Source: Marinilabilia rubra (GTDB taxonomy: Bacteria; Bacteroidota; Bacteroidia; Bacteroidales; Marinilabiliaceae). Taken from it: a stretch of DNA of 56,938 nucleotides. Below, piece by piece: positions 1 to 8,405 of the stretch (positions are counted from its first letter, which is position 1; the number at the start of each line of letters is the position of its first letter). The notes beneath the pieces were generated by a model that saw nothing but the letters and a program-made list of their open reading frames with translations, ran no database searches and was not told where the DNA came from. A program made the translations under genes and the position numbers. The stretch lies in assembly GCF_003121985.1 (NCBI RefSeq), contig NZ_QEWP01000024.1, forward strand, positions 1 to 56,938. The letters are read 5' to 3'.

Positions 1-235
1 CGTATTTGGATTTCGTGCGGTCTCCGATAATCCCCATTACCACATCGCTGATTCCATCACTGGAACGGGCAATTAGCATCAATAACCCTACCGCAGCAGG
101 ATTGAGACCAAATACATCGGTATAAAACACAATCAGGAAAGTAGCCACCCCGCGCCAGGCAATATTGGCGGCTGCATCCCCAAGAGCGTAACCTGCTTTC
201 TCTTTGATGGTTAGTTTGTGAGTAGTTTCAGACAT
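1..235 (-). CDS. GPH-family sugar:cation symporter, N-terminal part
   Basis: Only the first 78 codons are inside the window; the gene runs off the left edge. The ATG at 235 opens a protein beginning MSETTHKLTIKEKAGYALGD, followed by a first membrane segment and the loop A-R-S-x-D-G-I-S-D-V-V-M-G-x-I-x-D-R-T. That basic/acidic loop and the K-x-G-Y-A-L-G-D-x-A-x-N start are typical of MelB-type glycoside-pentoside-hexuronide symporters (MFS_2). It lies on the same strand just downstream of the regulator and the glycan-degrading enzymes, so import of the mono- or oligosaccharides they release is a reasonable inference. The substrate cannot be read from the fragment. Confidence 0.8.
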   Translation of the reverse strand, partial: MSETTHKLTIKEKAGYALGDAAANIAWRGVATFLIVFYTDVFGLNPAAVGLLMLIARSSDGISDVVMGIIGDRTKSKY

Positions 236-273
236 TTATTTTTGCATATTATCAAGTTCTTACTATTTTTTAT

Positions 274-927
274 TCAAGGAAAAGCCATAACAGGCTTGTA
301 GGTAAACGAAAACAACTCATCGCTGAACATGTAATATCTGGCAGGCTTATGCGATACATGATATTCCTTTTCAGTCAAGGGAATGACATATTTGGTACGA
401 GCTATTTTTTTGCGAAAATTACGCTTATCAAATTTTCGTTCCCACAGCTCCTCAAAAAGGTTCTGCATTTGGGTAAGGGTAAAACGGAGTGGCAAAACTT
501 CGAAACAAATGCCACTTGTAAAGCTTTTATTCCTCAAATATTTTTTAGCTTTTTCGAGCTCCTTCTTTTCATGCCCGGGCAACAGATCCAATCTTTTTTG
601 CAAAGGTTCCCATTTACGCAATTGTTTAAATACTGAGGCAGAATCACTTCCCATTGAGAAGAGCGTCAAATAAGAAACCACCAATACATTGGTATGATCT
701 ATTACTTCATCCCGAATCTCCACCTGATAAATGTTTTGGCATGGATGCCCCAATAGCCGCTCGGCTTGCTGACTGGCACATTCCTGCAATCCATCTTTGG
801 TCGTTAACTCTTTCATAAAACACCCTGAAGCAGAAATTCGAAAATCAGCCCCCACAGGCATATCAATCAAAATTTGAAGACTCCTGTCAAAAAAGCTAAG
901 AGGAATTAATTCAATAAAAACTCTCAT
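274..927 (-). CDS. Nudix-related (NrtR/AraR-like) transcriptional regulator with a degenerate Nudix box
   Basis: The predicted protein has 217 residues from the ATG at 927; the reading frame goes six bases further to a TTG that I do not prefer. The N-terminal two thirds has the layout of a Nudix fold, but the box that normally reads RE-x-x-EE-x-G is replaced by A-S-Q-Q-A-E-R-L-L-G, so hydrolase activity is unlikely. The C-terminus (about residues 145-215), with LPLRFTLTQMQNLFEEL and K-x-D-K-R-N-F-R-K-K-I, is the winged-helix DNA-binding domain of the NrtR family. In Bacteroidota such proteins act as sugar-responsive regulators (AraR type). It sits between the symporter and the sulfatase on the same strand, so control of this sugar locus is the natural inference. 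The ligand is unknown. Confidence 0.75.
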   Translation of the reverse strand: MRVFIELIPLSFFDRSLQILIDMPVGADFRISASGCFMKELTTKDGLQECASQQAERLLGHPCQNIYQVEIRDEVIDHTNVLVVSYLTLFSMGSDSASVFKQLRKWEPLQKRLDLLPGHEKKELEKAKKYLRNKSFTSGICFEVLPLRFTLTQMQNLFEELWERKFDKRNFRKKIARTKYVIPLTEKEYHVSHKPARYYMFSDELFSFTYKPVMAFP

Positions 928-993
928 AGTCAAGCTCTTTTTTGAAAAATAGATTGAACCACATCCATTGCATGATTCCCTCCTTTCAAATTG

Positions 994-2598
994 CTAATCA
1001 AACTCACCAAATTTCCCTGGTAAAGATTCAATATATTCACTTAACTCAGCTTTTAATTGTTCAAGAACCTCATGATATTCGGGATCATCAGCCAGATTAT
1101 TCTTTTCATGCGGGTCTTTTTCCAGATCATAAAGTTGATCTCTCTCTGCATAATTGGGATACCTTTTAGTGGCAAAAAACTCTGCATCACCTCCACCGGG
1201 GATAATTTGTACGTGGCCAAATGGTTCGGTCGGATCTGTATTATTGGGCTTACGTCCTCTCAATTTGAGTTTTTTATTGTAAGCTGCCAGAATTCGCTTT
1301 CTGTCTTTCTGTGTAAGTTCTTTTACCCATTCCGGGTATCTGAGTGCAATGTATTTATACCTTCCCTTGCGAATGCCTCTTGAGTAGCCAATTTCGAAGT
1401 AAAGAGATTCCCGACTTTCAAATTCTTCGGCTTCCAGAACATCTACAAAGCTTTCACCATCAAAAGAACAGTTCGTAAAATCAACATTGGCAAAATCAAG
1501 AATCGTTGGGGTAAAATCGACATTAGAGACCAAAGCATCTGTTTCATGACCAACCTTAAACCCGTCAGATTTCCAAACAATACTGGGGTTACATGTTGCT
1601 CCCTGGTAAACGGTACCCTTGGCAAACTGCCCATGATCGTTGAAAAAGAAAATGATGGTGTTATCATAGAGTCCTTCTTCTTTCAATCCCTTAATCAGAG
1701 CACCAATGGCATCATCCAGCCATAGAAGATTAGCATTGTCATTATTAACTTTTATGCCGGCCTCATTTAATCTTTCCGGGATGGTACTTTTATGTGGCAA
1801 CACATCAGGCGCCTCTTCAAGTATGCCTATGGGCGTAATGCGGCGGTCAGCATTCCAGGACCGATCGGCCTCCTTTGGACCATGTGGCAATGTTGTGGCA
1901 AAATAAAGAAAGAAGGGCCTGTCATCCTGCTGTTGAAGAAATTCAAGAGCAGCTTCTGTGGTCCAGTCCAGGTTATGAACTGCCAATGCCCGGGGCCCAT
2001 TGAAATCAGGGTTTTCATAAAAAATTCCATCCGCATATTCAAATCCCGTTTTTTGGAATGCCTCAACGGTCAACCTGTAGTTTTCTATTTGTTGTTCCAT
2101 CACCCTATCGCTGGCTGTATCGGCAGATAGTGGGATATCTTCCCAGTCTTTTACTTCAATAACGTGATTCTTACCAACAGCTCCTGTTCTATAGCCGTTA
2201 TGTTTCAATATTTTAGCAAGACTGGTATCCGAGGGTAATATATGGGTATTCCATTCGACCACCCGTTGTCCGTCATTCTTTTGGGTTTGACGAAGAAAAC
2301 CAGGATTGTGCGCCCGACTGGCATACTTCCCGGTTAAAACACTGTATCGACTCGGTGTGCAAACAGTGGAACTCACATGCTGTCCCATTAGGATGGTGCC
2401 CTCTTTGGAAAGTTTATCCAGATTGGGAGTAAGATTTGCTCCTTTACTTTCAGGTAAAAAGTTAAACATATCCCGGGTCATATCATCAGCAATAAAAAAG
2501 ATGACATTAGGATGTTCCTGCCCAGTTGTCTGCGCCCCGGATTTGTAAAAAGGCAACAATAAAAACAAAAAAGGGAAAATTAGTTTTATTGATCTCAT
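994..2598 (-). CDS. Secreted S1-family (formylglycine) sulfatase
   Basis: The protein has 534 residues from the ATG at 2598. A longer frame to 2655 would run into the preceding GH9 gene, and MRSIKLIFPFLFLLLPF is a clear signal peptide, so the shorter start is chosen. It shows the metal-binding I-A-D-D-M near the mature N-terminus and the sulfatase signature CTPSRYSVLTGK, with Cys80 as the residue converted to formylglycine. Later N-D-H-G is the second metal-binding motif. It should remove sulfate esters from a glycan in the periplasm or outside the cell. An anaerobic-type maturase (anSME), not in this window, is needed for activation. It follows GH9 by 19 bp, so they are co-transcribed. The S1 subfamily and substrate cannot be assigned by eye. 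Confidence 0.9.
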   Translation of the reverse strand: MRSIKLIFPFLFLLLPFYKSGAQTTGQEHPNVIFFIADDMTRDMFNFLPESKGANLTPNLDKLSKEGTILMGQHVSSTVCTPSRYSVLTGKYASRAHNPGFLRQTQKNDGQRVVEWNTHILPSDTSLAKILKHNGYRTGAVGKNHVIEVKDWEDIPLSADTASDRVMEQQIENYRLTVEAFQKTGFEYADGIFYENPDFNGPRALAVHNLDWTTEAALEFLQQQDDRPFFLYFATTLPHGPKEADRSWNADRRITPIGILEEAPDVLPHKSTIPERLNEAGIKVNNDNANLLWLDDAIGALIKGLKEEGLYDNTIIFFFNDHGQFAKGTVYQGATCNPSIVWKSDGFKVGHETDALVSNVDFTPTILDFANVDFTNCSFDGESFVDVLEAEEFESRESLYFEIGYSRGIRKGRYKYIALRYPEWVKELTQKDRKRILAAYNKKLKLRGRKPNNTDPTEPFGHVQIIPGGGDAEFFATKRYPNYAERDQLYDLEKDPHEKNNLADDPEYHEVLEQLKAELSEYIESLPGKFGEFD

Positions 2599-2617
2599 AG
2601 TTGTGTAATTCAGAATA

Positions 2618-4339
2618 TTATTGTTTGGCCTTACTGTAAATAGCATCCAGCGCAAGAACTAAAAATACTGCTGGTGCATTCCAGTTAATAGCTACCTCAT
2701 TGGTGGAATAACTGCACTCTTCATCCAAATAGGAAAGCGCCGGATAGGTACCCGGATAGTTTTCCGGACCGCAATCTTTACGGGCCTGCATAGTGGGACC
2801 TCCCACCAGGAGACCGGGGATTGGTTCAGCAATCTCATCTGCATGAGACCGGCGATCATGAATGTTAACAGGTGATTTATCCCCAAACCCGGTCACAAAG
2901 CATTGTCCCAGAGGATTTGCACCCATTAGATATCCCACACAGGCATCTGCTGCTTCGAGGTATTCAGTATTTTCACTAAGTAAATAGGCATGGATAAACA
3001 AGATGCCGATATTCGAAAGCTCTCCGTTACTACCCCATGGAAATCTGGCAAGTGGCACTTTATAGGCAGATTTTTTATAGATGTTTAAAAAGCGATCTGC
3101 CATATCCAGCAGCGGTCTTTCAACATTTACGGTACTTTCGGGGGTGTTCATACCATCCTGCATGGACAAAGAAAAAAGTCCTAAAGTGGACACCCTCCCC
3201 CATTGGGGCAACGAGAATTTGACCGTGCTCTTTTTCAAAAAATCCCTGTATTTTTCCTCTCCGGTGGCAGCAAACAATTCAGCAGCAGCCCAGAACCATT
3301 CATCGCCAAGCTCCTTATCCTTATACTGGCCGGTTTTAATATCATCAGGCTGAACATATAGCACTTCGGGATTTTTCATAGCCCATTCCCAGGCATTTTC
3401 TGCCTGTTGAAGAACAGAAGGTGCATCTGGCATTTCTCCCCCGTCCAGATCTTTCAGGATGCGATAGGCTTTAGCTGCCGTAGCTGCAAAATCAAGGGTG
3501 GCAGAAGTGGTTTTCATTACCACATAGCGCTTCAGGTCATCCTCGTGAGGCATCATCATACCTGAGAATCGCTTCGAGGTCAACTTATGATAAACCCCAC
3601 CATCGTTGGGATCCTGCATGCTGAGCATCCAGCGGAAATTGTAGAGTGTTTCATCCAGCAAATCTGAGATGCCATTCCCCGATTCCGGAATATTAAGATA
3701 AATATCTCTAAAGTAATATTCATACAAATCATAAAGATGAAAAAGCGTATAGGTAGAAATGCCTGAATTCACCATGTATTTGTTATAGTCACCTGCATCA
3801 TACCATCCACCGGGAGAGGATATGATCATGCCTTCTTTCCGGTTTTTATCAGCTGCTGAACTATGAATAATCACCTCATCATCGGGATGACCGGCAAGAC
3901 GGGCATATTCGCCGGCATAAGCCTCCTTGAGCTCAAATGAAGCCCTGGCAAAATAGAAAGATTTTAGAAGAGATTTCCCCAACTTTTTATATTGCCCATT
4001 ATCAATATCAACTTTGGCCAATAATTCATCACCAACCACAACCTGATAACTCCCTTCCTGTGTAACTTCACTAAAATCAGCAAATCCGGTTTTCGTGCCT
4101 GATTCCGGCCAAAACTTAGCTTTTGAGACCTTCCCTTCAATCACGAAGTCTCCCTCCTCCGAAAGAATCATAAAATCTTTTCCACTGAAGTGTTCATCCA
4201 GGAAGACTCTTTTTACGGAATTAGGATGATAGGCCGTCTGACTGGAGTATTGCGAATAGGCAGCAGTTGTTACAAACAAGCTCAATCCCATCAGGGACAA
4301 AACCTTCCATCCCTTTTTGTATATATTGGAAAACATCAT
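2618..4339 (-). CDS. Glycoside hydrolase family 9 (endo-beta-glucanase-like)
   Basis: The protein has 573 residues with a signal peptide ending near A-A-Y-S-Q. An N-terminal immunoglobulin-like domain (CelD_N type, about residues 35-115) precedes the alpha/alpha-barrel catalytic domain. The GH9 motif G-G-W-Y-D-A-G-D is present, with Asp181 and Asp184 as base candidates. The C-terminal N-E-V-A-I-N-W-N-A-P carries the acid Glu548, and H-D-R-R-S-H lies in between. GH9 enzymes are inverting and cut beta-1,4-glucans, xyloglucan or glucosaminides. In this family Asn-Trp replaces the more usual Asp-Tyr after the catalytic Glu, so specificity may differ from plain cellulases. It lies 21 bp downstream of the GH3 gene and upstream of the sulfatase. 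Confidence 0.9.
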   Translation of the reverse strand: MMFSNIYKKGWKVLSLMGLSLFVTTAAYSQYSSQTAYHPNSVKRVFLDEHFSGKDFMILSEEGDFVIEGKVSKAKFWPESGTKTGFADFSEVTQEGSYQVVVGDELLAKVDIDNGQYKKLGKSLLKSFYFARASFELKEAYAGEYARLAGHPDDEVIIHSSAADKNRKEGMIISSPGGWYDAGDYNKYMVNSGISTYTLFHLYDLYEYYFRDIYLNIPESGNGISDLLDETLYNFRWMLSMQDPNDGGVYHKLTSKRFSGMMMPHEDDLKRYVVMKTTSATLDFAATAAKAYRILKDLDGGEMPDAPSVLQQAENAWEWAMKNPEVLYVQPDDIKTGQYKDKELGDEWFWAAAELFAATGEEKYRDFLKKSTVKFSLPQWGRVSTLGLFSLSMQDGMNTPESTVNVERPLLDMADRFLNIYKKSAYKVPLARFPWGSNGELSNIGILFIHAYLLSENTEYLEAADACVGYLMGANPLGQCFVTGFGDKSPVNIHDRRSHADEIAEPIPGLLVGGPTMQARKDCGPENYPGTYPALSYLDEECSYSTNEVAINWNAPAVFLVLALDAIYSKAKQ

Positions 4340-4360
4340 ATACCTGAATTTTTAATAAAA

Positions 4361-6691
4361 TTATTTTAGGATGAAAGGAATGGTTAATAAGTCCTTGTCA
4401 CGCGAAGAACTTCCTACCATCACTAAAAACTCTCCTTTTTCAACAACCGGCGTCATATCTGGTCCGAGAAACTTCATCATTTCGGGAGTAATTGTAAACG
4501 TAACCTGCCGGCTTTCTCCCCTTTTCAGGGCAATTCTTCGAAAAGCCTTCAGTTCCTTGACAGGCCGGGTTACTGAAGCATACTTGTCTTTTAAATAAAG
4601 TTGAACCACCTCATCTCCATCGCGATCGCCAACATTAGAAACCACCACTTTTACTTTCAGTTTTTCTCCTGCCCGGAGAGAGGGTTGCGACAACTGAATG
4701 CTTTCGTAATTGAATTTCGTATAACTAAGACCATAACCAAAATGGAACAAAGGTCCGGTCTCGTCATCCACATATTTATGGAAATAGTGAGTAGGTTTAT
4801 GATTGTAGATACTTAATTGCTGTCCAACAGTTCGGGGGATAGAAACGGGTAACTTTGCTGAAGGATTAATTTGACCAAACAGCAATTCGCCCATTGCCAG
4901 GCCACCCATACTACCAGGCTCCCACGCTTCCACTACCGAAGGTACATTCTCTGCAATCCAGTCAATGGCCAGTGGACGGCCGTTGATCAAAACCACAATG
5001 GTTGGGGTACCAGTATTATATATGGCTTTTACCAACTCTCTTTGAAGTCCGAAAAGCTCCAGTGATGACCGGGCTGAATTTTCTCCGGCAGTTTTTTCAT
5101 TCCAATCCCATCGAAACGAATTACTGCCAACTACAACCACCGCATAATCTGCTTTTTCTGCTTTATCCGCCGCCTGTTTTATGTGCTGTTCTGTTAAATT
5201 TCTGGGGTTAATACCCACATCAAGGAAATCAATATTACAATTTACAGGAGCCACTTCTTTAATACCCTCGAGAATGGTGGTAACATTTTCATCGGGTTGC
5301 TGGTGCGACCAGTCTCCCAGCACAGTTTGATTATTGGCATTGGATCCGGTCACAAAAATTCTTTTCCCCTGGCCCTTTAATGGTAAAAGTTCCTTTTCAT
5401 TCTTTAGTAAAACCAAAGATTTCCGGGCCGCTTCAAGAGACGTATTCTGATGATTCGCATTAAACAAGACCTTTTCTTTAACTTCCGGATCCACAAAGGG
5501 ATTCTCAAAAAGTCCTAACTTAAATTTAGCAGTCAATATGCGTCTTGCACTCTCTTCAATTCTACTTTCAGGTATTCTTCCTTCTTTTACCAGCTCCACC
5601 ACATTTTCCAAAAACCCGGGGCCATGCATATGCATATCCATTCCGGCCATTACCGTCTGATAACAAGCTTCTTTCTGGTTTTCAGCCACCAGATGTCTGG
5701 TATGTAATCTTTCAATGTCCATCCAGTCACTTACAACAAAGCCTTCGAACCCCAGCTCTTTTCTCATCACCTCTTCCATCATCCATTTATCGGCATGACA
5801 GGGGATTCCATTCAATTCATTGTGTGCCGTCATTACTGAAAAGACGCCAGCATCAACAGCAGCTTTGTAAGGAGGCAAAAACACCTCTCTGATAGTACGT
5901 TCCGAGAGATCTGTTGGCGCACCATTCAAGCCATTTACCGACTGACTGCCGGCTATCAAATGCTTGGCACATGCCAAAACATTCATTTTTTCAGGATCAT
6001 TGCTGTTTTGAAGACCTTGAATCATTGCGACTCCCATTTTCGACACCAAAAAAGGATCCTCGCCAAAAGTTTCCCCAACTCTGCCCCACCGGGCATCTCT
6101 GGCCACATCTACATTAGGGGTAAAAGTCCATGTCGATCCCGCTGCTCTGACTTCCCGGGCTGTTTCCACAGATAATCTTTTCACAAGCGTTGTATCCCAT
6201 GTACTGGCGAGTCCGATGGGCGTAGGATAAACCGTGGCTCCATTAACCAGGGCCGTTCCATGAATGGCATCTATCCCAATCAATAAGGGGATTCCCAGTC
6301 TACTCTGGGCCGCCAGCTTTTGAAGATAGTTGGCTTCTTCAATATCCAGAACATGCAGAAAGGAACCAATTTTGCCCTCGTCTACCATTTTCTCCACATC
6401 CGATGAATGAAGACCAGGGTAAAACCCTTGTGCATCACTTTGGGCTAATTCATCTTTGGTGAGATTCTTTTCGGCCTGCCTCATATGCTCCAGGCCTACA
6501 AACTGGCACATTTGTGCCACCTTCTCCTCAAGTGTCATTCTACTTAAGAGATCCTGAACCCGTTGCTCAACATCCAAAGAAGCATCTTTATAATCAAGAC
6601 CTGCTTCATTTTGACTAACGGTCTTTTGTTGACAGGATGCCAATAATACTCCTGCCAGCATAAAAAAGGCCAGACGAACTGCAATATTCAT
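4361..6691 (-). CDS. Glycoside hydrolase family 3 lipoprotein (BglX-like beta-glucosidase)
   Basis: The protein has 776 residues. The lipobox L-A-S-C at Cys20 marks a lipoprotein; the following Q-Q-K has no acidic run, so a periplasm-facing anchor is likelier than surface export. The GH3 N-terminal barrel contains K-H-L-I-A-G and the nucleophile motif G-F-V-V-S-D-W (Asp322). The alpha/beta sandwich and a C-terminal fibronectin-III-like domain (about residues 680-770) complete the BglX plan. It should release glucose or a related sugar from the non-reducing end of beta-linked oligosaccharides. It is the first gene after the susD terminator hairpin and heads the enzyme part of the locus. Confidence 0.92.
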   Translation of the reverse strand: MNIAVRLAFFMLAGVLLASCQQKTVSQNEAGLDYKDASLDVEQRVQDLLSRMTLEEKVAQMCQFVGLEHMRQAEKNLTKDELAQSDAQGFYPGLHSSDVEKMVDEGKIGSFLHVLDIEEANYLQKLAAQSRLGIPLLIGIDAIHGTALVNGATVYPTPIGLASTWDTTLVKRLSVETAREVRAAGSTWTFTPNVDVARDARWGRVGETFGEDPFLVSKMGVAMIQGLQNSNDPEKMNVLACAKHLIAGSQSVNGLNGAPTDLSERTIREVFLPPYKAAVDAGVFSVMTAHNELNGIPCHADKWMMEEVMRKELGFEGFVVSDWMDIERLHTRHLVAENQKEACYQTVMAGMDMHMHGPGFLENVVELVKEGRIPESRIEESARRILTAKFKLGLFENPFVDPEVKEKVLFNANHQNTSLEAARKSLVLLKNEKELLPLKGQGKRIFVTGSNANNQTVLGDWSHQQPDENVTTILEGIKEVAPVNCNIDFLDVGINPRNLTEQHIKQAADKAEKADYAVVVVGSNSFRWDWNEKTAGENSARSSLELFGLQRELVKAIYNTGTPTIVVLINGRPLAIDWIAENVPSVVEAWEPGSMGGLAMGELLFGQINPSAKLPVSIPRTVGQQLSIYNHKPTHYFHKYVDDETGPLFHFGYGLSYTKFNYESIQLSQPSLRAGEKLKVKVVVSNVGDRDGDEVVQLYLKDKYASVTRPVKELKAFRRIALKRGESRQVTFTITPEMMKFLGPDMTPVVEKGEFLVMVGSSSRDKDLLTIPFILK

Positions 6692-6756
6692 GAGGTAATA
6701 TGTTTGTATTTACAAATGGTCTCAATCATGGGAGGGGCATTTTTCAGGTATGGGTA

Positions 6757-6796
6757 TCAAAAAGAGCAGGATGCTCCTGAACAAGGAGCAACCTGC
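6757..6796 (-). terminator. Hairpin terminator/attenuator between susD and the GH3 gene
   Basis: The arms GCAGG-A-TGCTCCT and AGGAGCA-A-CCTGC form a 12-bp stem with one A-A mismatch and a five-base loop (6766-6796). On the minus strand the stem is followed by CTCTTTTTG. It starts 11 bp after the susD stop and ends about 65 bp before the GH3 start. This is the expected shape of an intrinsic terminator, probably leaky, separating high susCD expression from lower enzyme expression. Confidence 0.75.
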
Positions 6797-6806
6797 ATAT
6801 TCTCCA

Positions 6807-8369
6807 TTAATATCCCGGATTCTGATCTTCAGCGTTAATATTAGGATTAGCTGTGATTTCGGAAAGAGGAACAGGCATCAGCATATTCCTTGGATTATCG
6901 GGTAACAATACGTCGCGTTGAATTGAGAAATCATAAATCTCCGTATTGTTATGTACATCCACCACATGCTCTTTGAAATAGTCATACCCACGTCTTCTGG
7001 TGTTAAACCATGCATGACCTTCTCCAAGCAACTCATAACGGTATTCATACATAATAGAGTCGCGGAATTGCTCTTGTGACATACCACTCCAGTCCGCAGG
7101 CTCGGAAGATTCTGTCTCACCCGATTGACGAGCCCTTGCCATCACCTCATTCACATACTGGTAGGCATTATCAGGACCATTCAACTCATTTTCAATTTCG
7201 GCCAGCATCAGCAATAAGTCGCCATACCTCAATGCAATATAATTCTGATTGGTGTTGTAATTAAGCAAAGTATGGTCTTTGATGTAATATTTGAACAAGA
7301 AAGGATAACTCTTATCCTTACTACCCCTTCTTCGTGTAAAGTCAGGATAAGTATTAATTACCTGCGTGTTTCCATTCTTATACTTTATCCATTCTATGAG
7401 AAAAGTAGATTCCAATCGGGGATCGGTTGGATAGCGTGCAGCATGAAGGTCATAACACTCTACATTGGGTTTAATGCGGCCCCATACCGATTGTCCGGCA
7501 TTTCCATTAGAGGGTGTAAACAGCTGATGTAAACGAAGAGTATTCTCCACGTTACCCTGCACTTCAAAAACAGATTCAACCGTATTGTTTCCGGTTTCGG
7601 CAAACCAAAGATCTCTGTAATTATCAACCAACGAATATTGTCCATACACTTTTATGGCTTCGTCATATGCTTTTTGCCAGTATTCGGTTTCAGACGCAGT
7701 CTGCCCCCCCGCCAAAGTCATATAAACTTTAGCCAAAAGCATGTTGGCCGCATAGTTGGCAGGACGACCGGGGGTTTGCGATGCAGGCTCTTTCAACAAG
7801 CCCGCTGCTGCTTCCAAATCACGAATTACCTGTTCGTAAACGGCCTCTTCAGTTGCCCGTGGCTGATTAAGAGTTTCTGTATTAACAATAGAATTAATTA
7901 AAGGTACCCCCCCATAAATACGAACGAGGTTGAAATAAGTAAGACCTCTTAAAAAATAAGCTTGTCCAAGAATATTGTTCTGCTCTGCATCATCCTCAAG
8001 AGTTACTTTCTCAAGGTTGTCGATCACATCATTGGTACGCCCAATGGTCTGAAATCCGGCCCGCCAAAGATTTTCAACATAGTTCAATGAAGGAGAAGTT
8101 TCAAGAGAAACTATTCCCGTCAAATTTGCATCTTTCCCGGTGGTAAACAAACCGGATGAAAGTTGTGTAAGGTGCAAAAAGTCGGCACCATAATAATTAA
8201 AACCTGCCAATGTAGAATAGCAACTATTCAGTACATTATTGGCTCCCTCTACATTGGAATAGAGGTTATCTGCAGAGGGGAACTTAGGATCCTCATCCAT
8301 TTCGCAACTGCTGAAAAGCCCCAATGCGAAAACCAAAAGGAAATAGAATATATTATTCATCTTTTTCAT
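6807..8369 (-). CDS. SusD/RagB-family surface glycan-binding lipoprotein
   Basis: The protein has 520 residues from the ATG at 8369; an upstream TTG and a second ATG at 8360 are alternatives. The lipobox F-S-S-C is followed by E-M-D-E-D, an acidic run of the kind that directs Bacteroidota lipoproteins to the cell surface. TPR-like helices and the family motifs Q-A-Y-F-L-R-G-L-T-Y-F, R-Y-x-D-L-L-L-M-L-A-E and the C-terminal L-x-P-x-P identify SusD. It caps the SusC channel and binds the incoming glycan. It lies 36 bp downstream of susC. Confidence 0.95.
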   Translation of the reverse strand: MKKMNNIFYFLLVFALGLFSSCEMDEDPKFPSADNLYSNVEGANNVLNSCYSTLAGFNYYGADFLHLTQLSSGLFTTGKDANLTGIVSLETSPSLNYVENLWRAGFQTIGRTNDVIDNLEKVTLEDDAEQNNILGQAYFLRGLTYFNLVRIYGGVPLINSIVNTETLNQPRATEEAVYEQVIRDLEAAAGLLKEPASQTPGRPANYAANMLLAKVYMTLAGGQTASETEYWQKAYDEAIKVYGQYSLVDNYRDLWFAETGNNTVESVFEVQGNVENTLRLHQLFTPSNGNAGQSVWGRIKPNVECYDLHAARYPTDPRLESTFLIEWIKYKNGNTQVINTYPDFTRRRGSKDKSYPFLFKYYIKDHTLLNYNTNQNYIALRYGDLLLMLAEIENELNGPDNAYQYVNEVMARARQSGETESSEPADWSGMSQEQFRDSIMYEYRYELLGEGHAWFNTRRRGYDYFKEHVVDVHNNTEIYDFSIQRDVLLPDNPRNMLMPVPLSEITANPNINAEDQNPGY

Positions 8370-8405
8370 CTTTCTTAATTTTGAATTCAATTAATCCTTT
8401 TCTTC

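Noticed and set aside
349-673. Two overlapping plus-strand frames
   Set aside because: They are antisense to the regulator gene, which has clear domain motifs.
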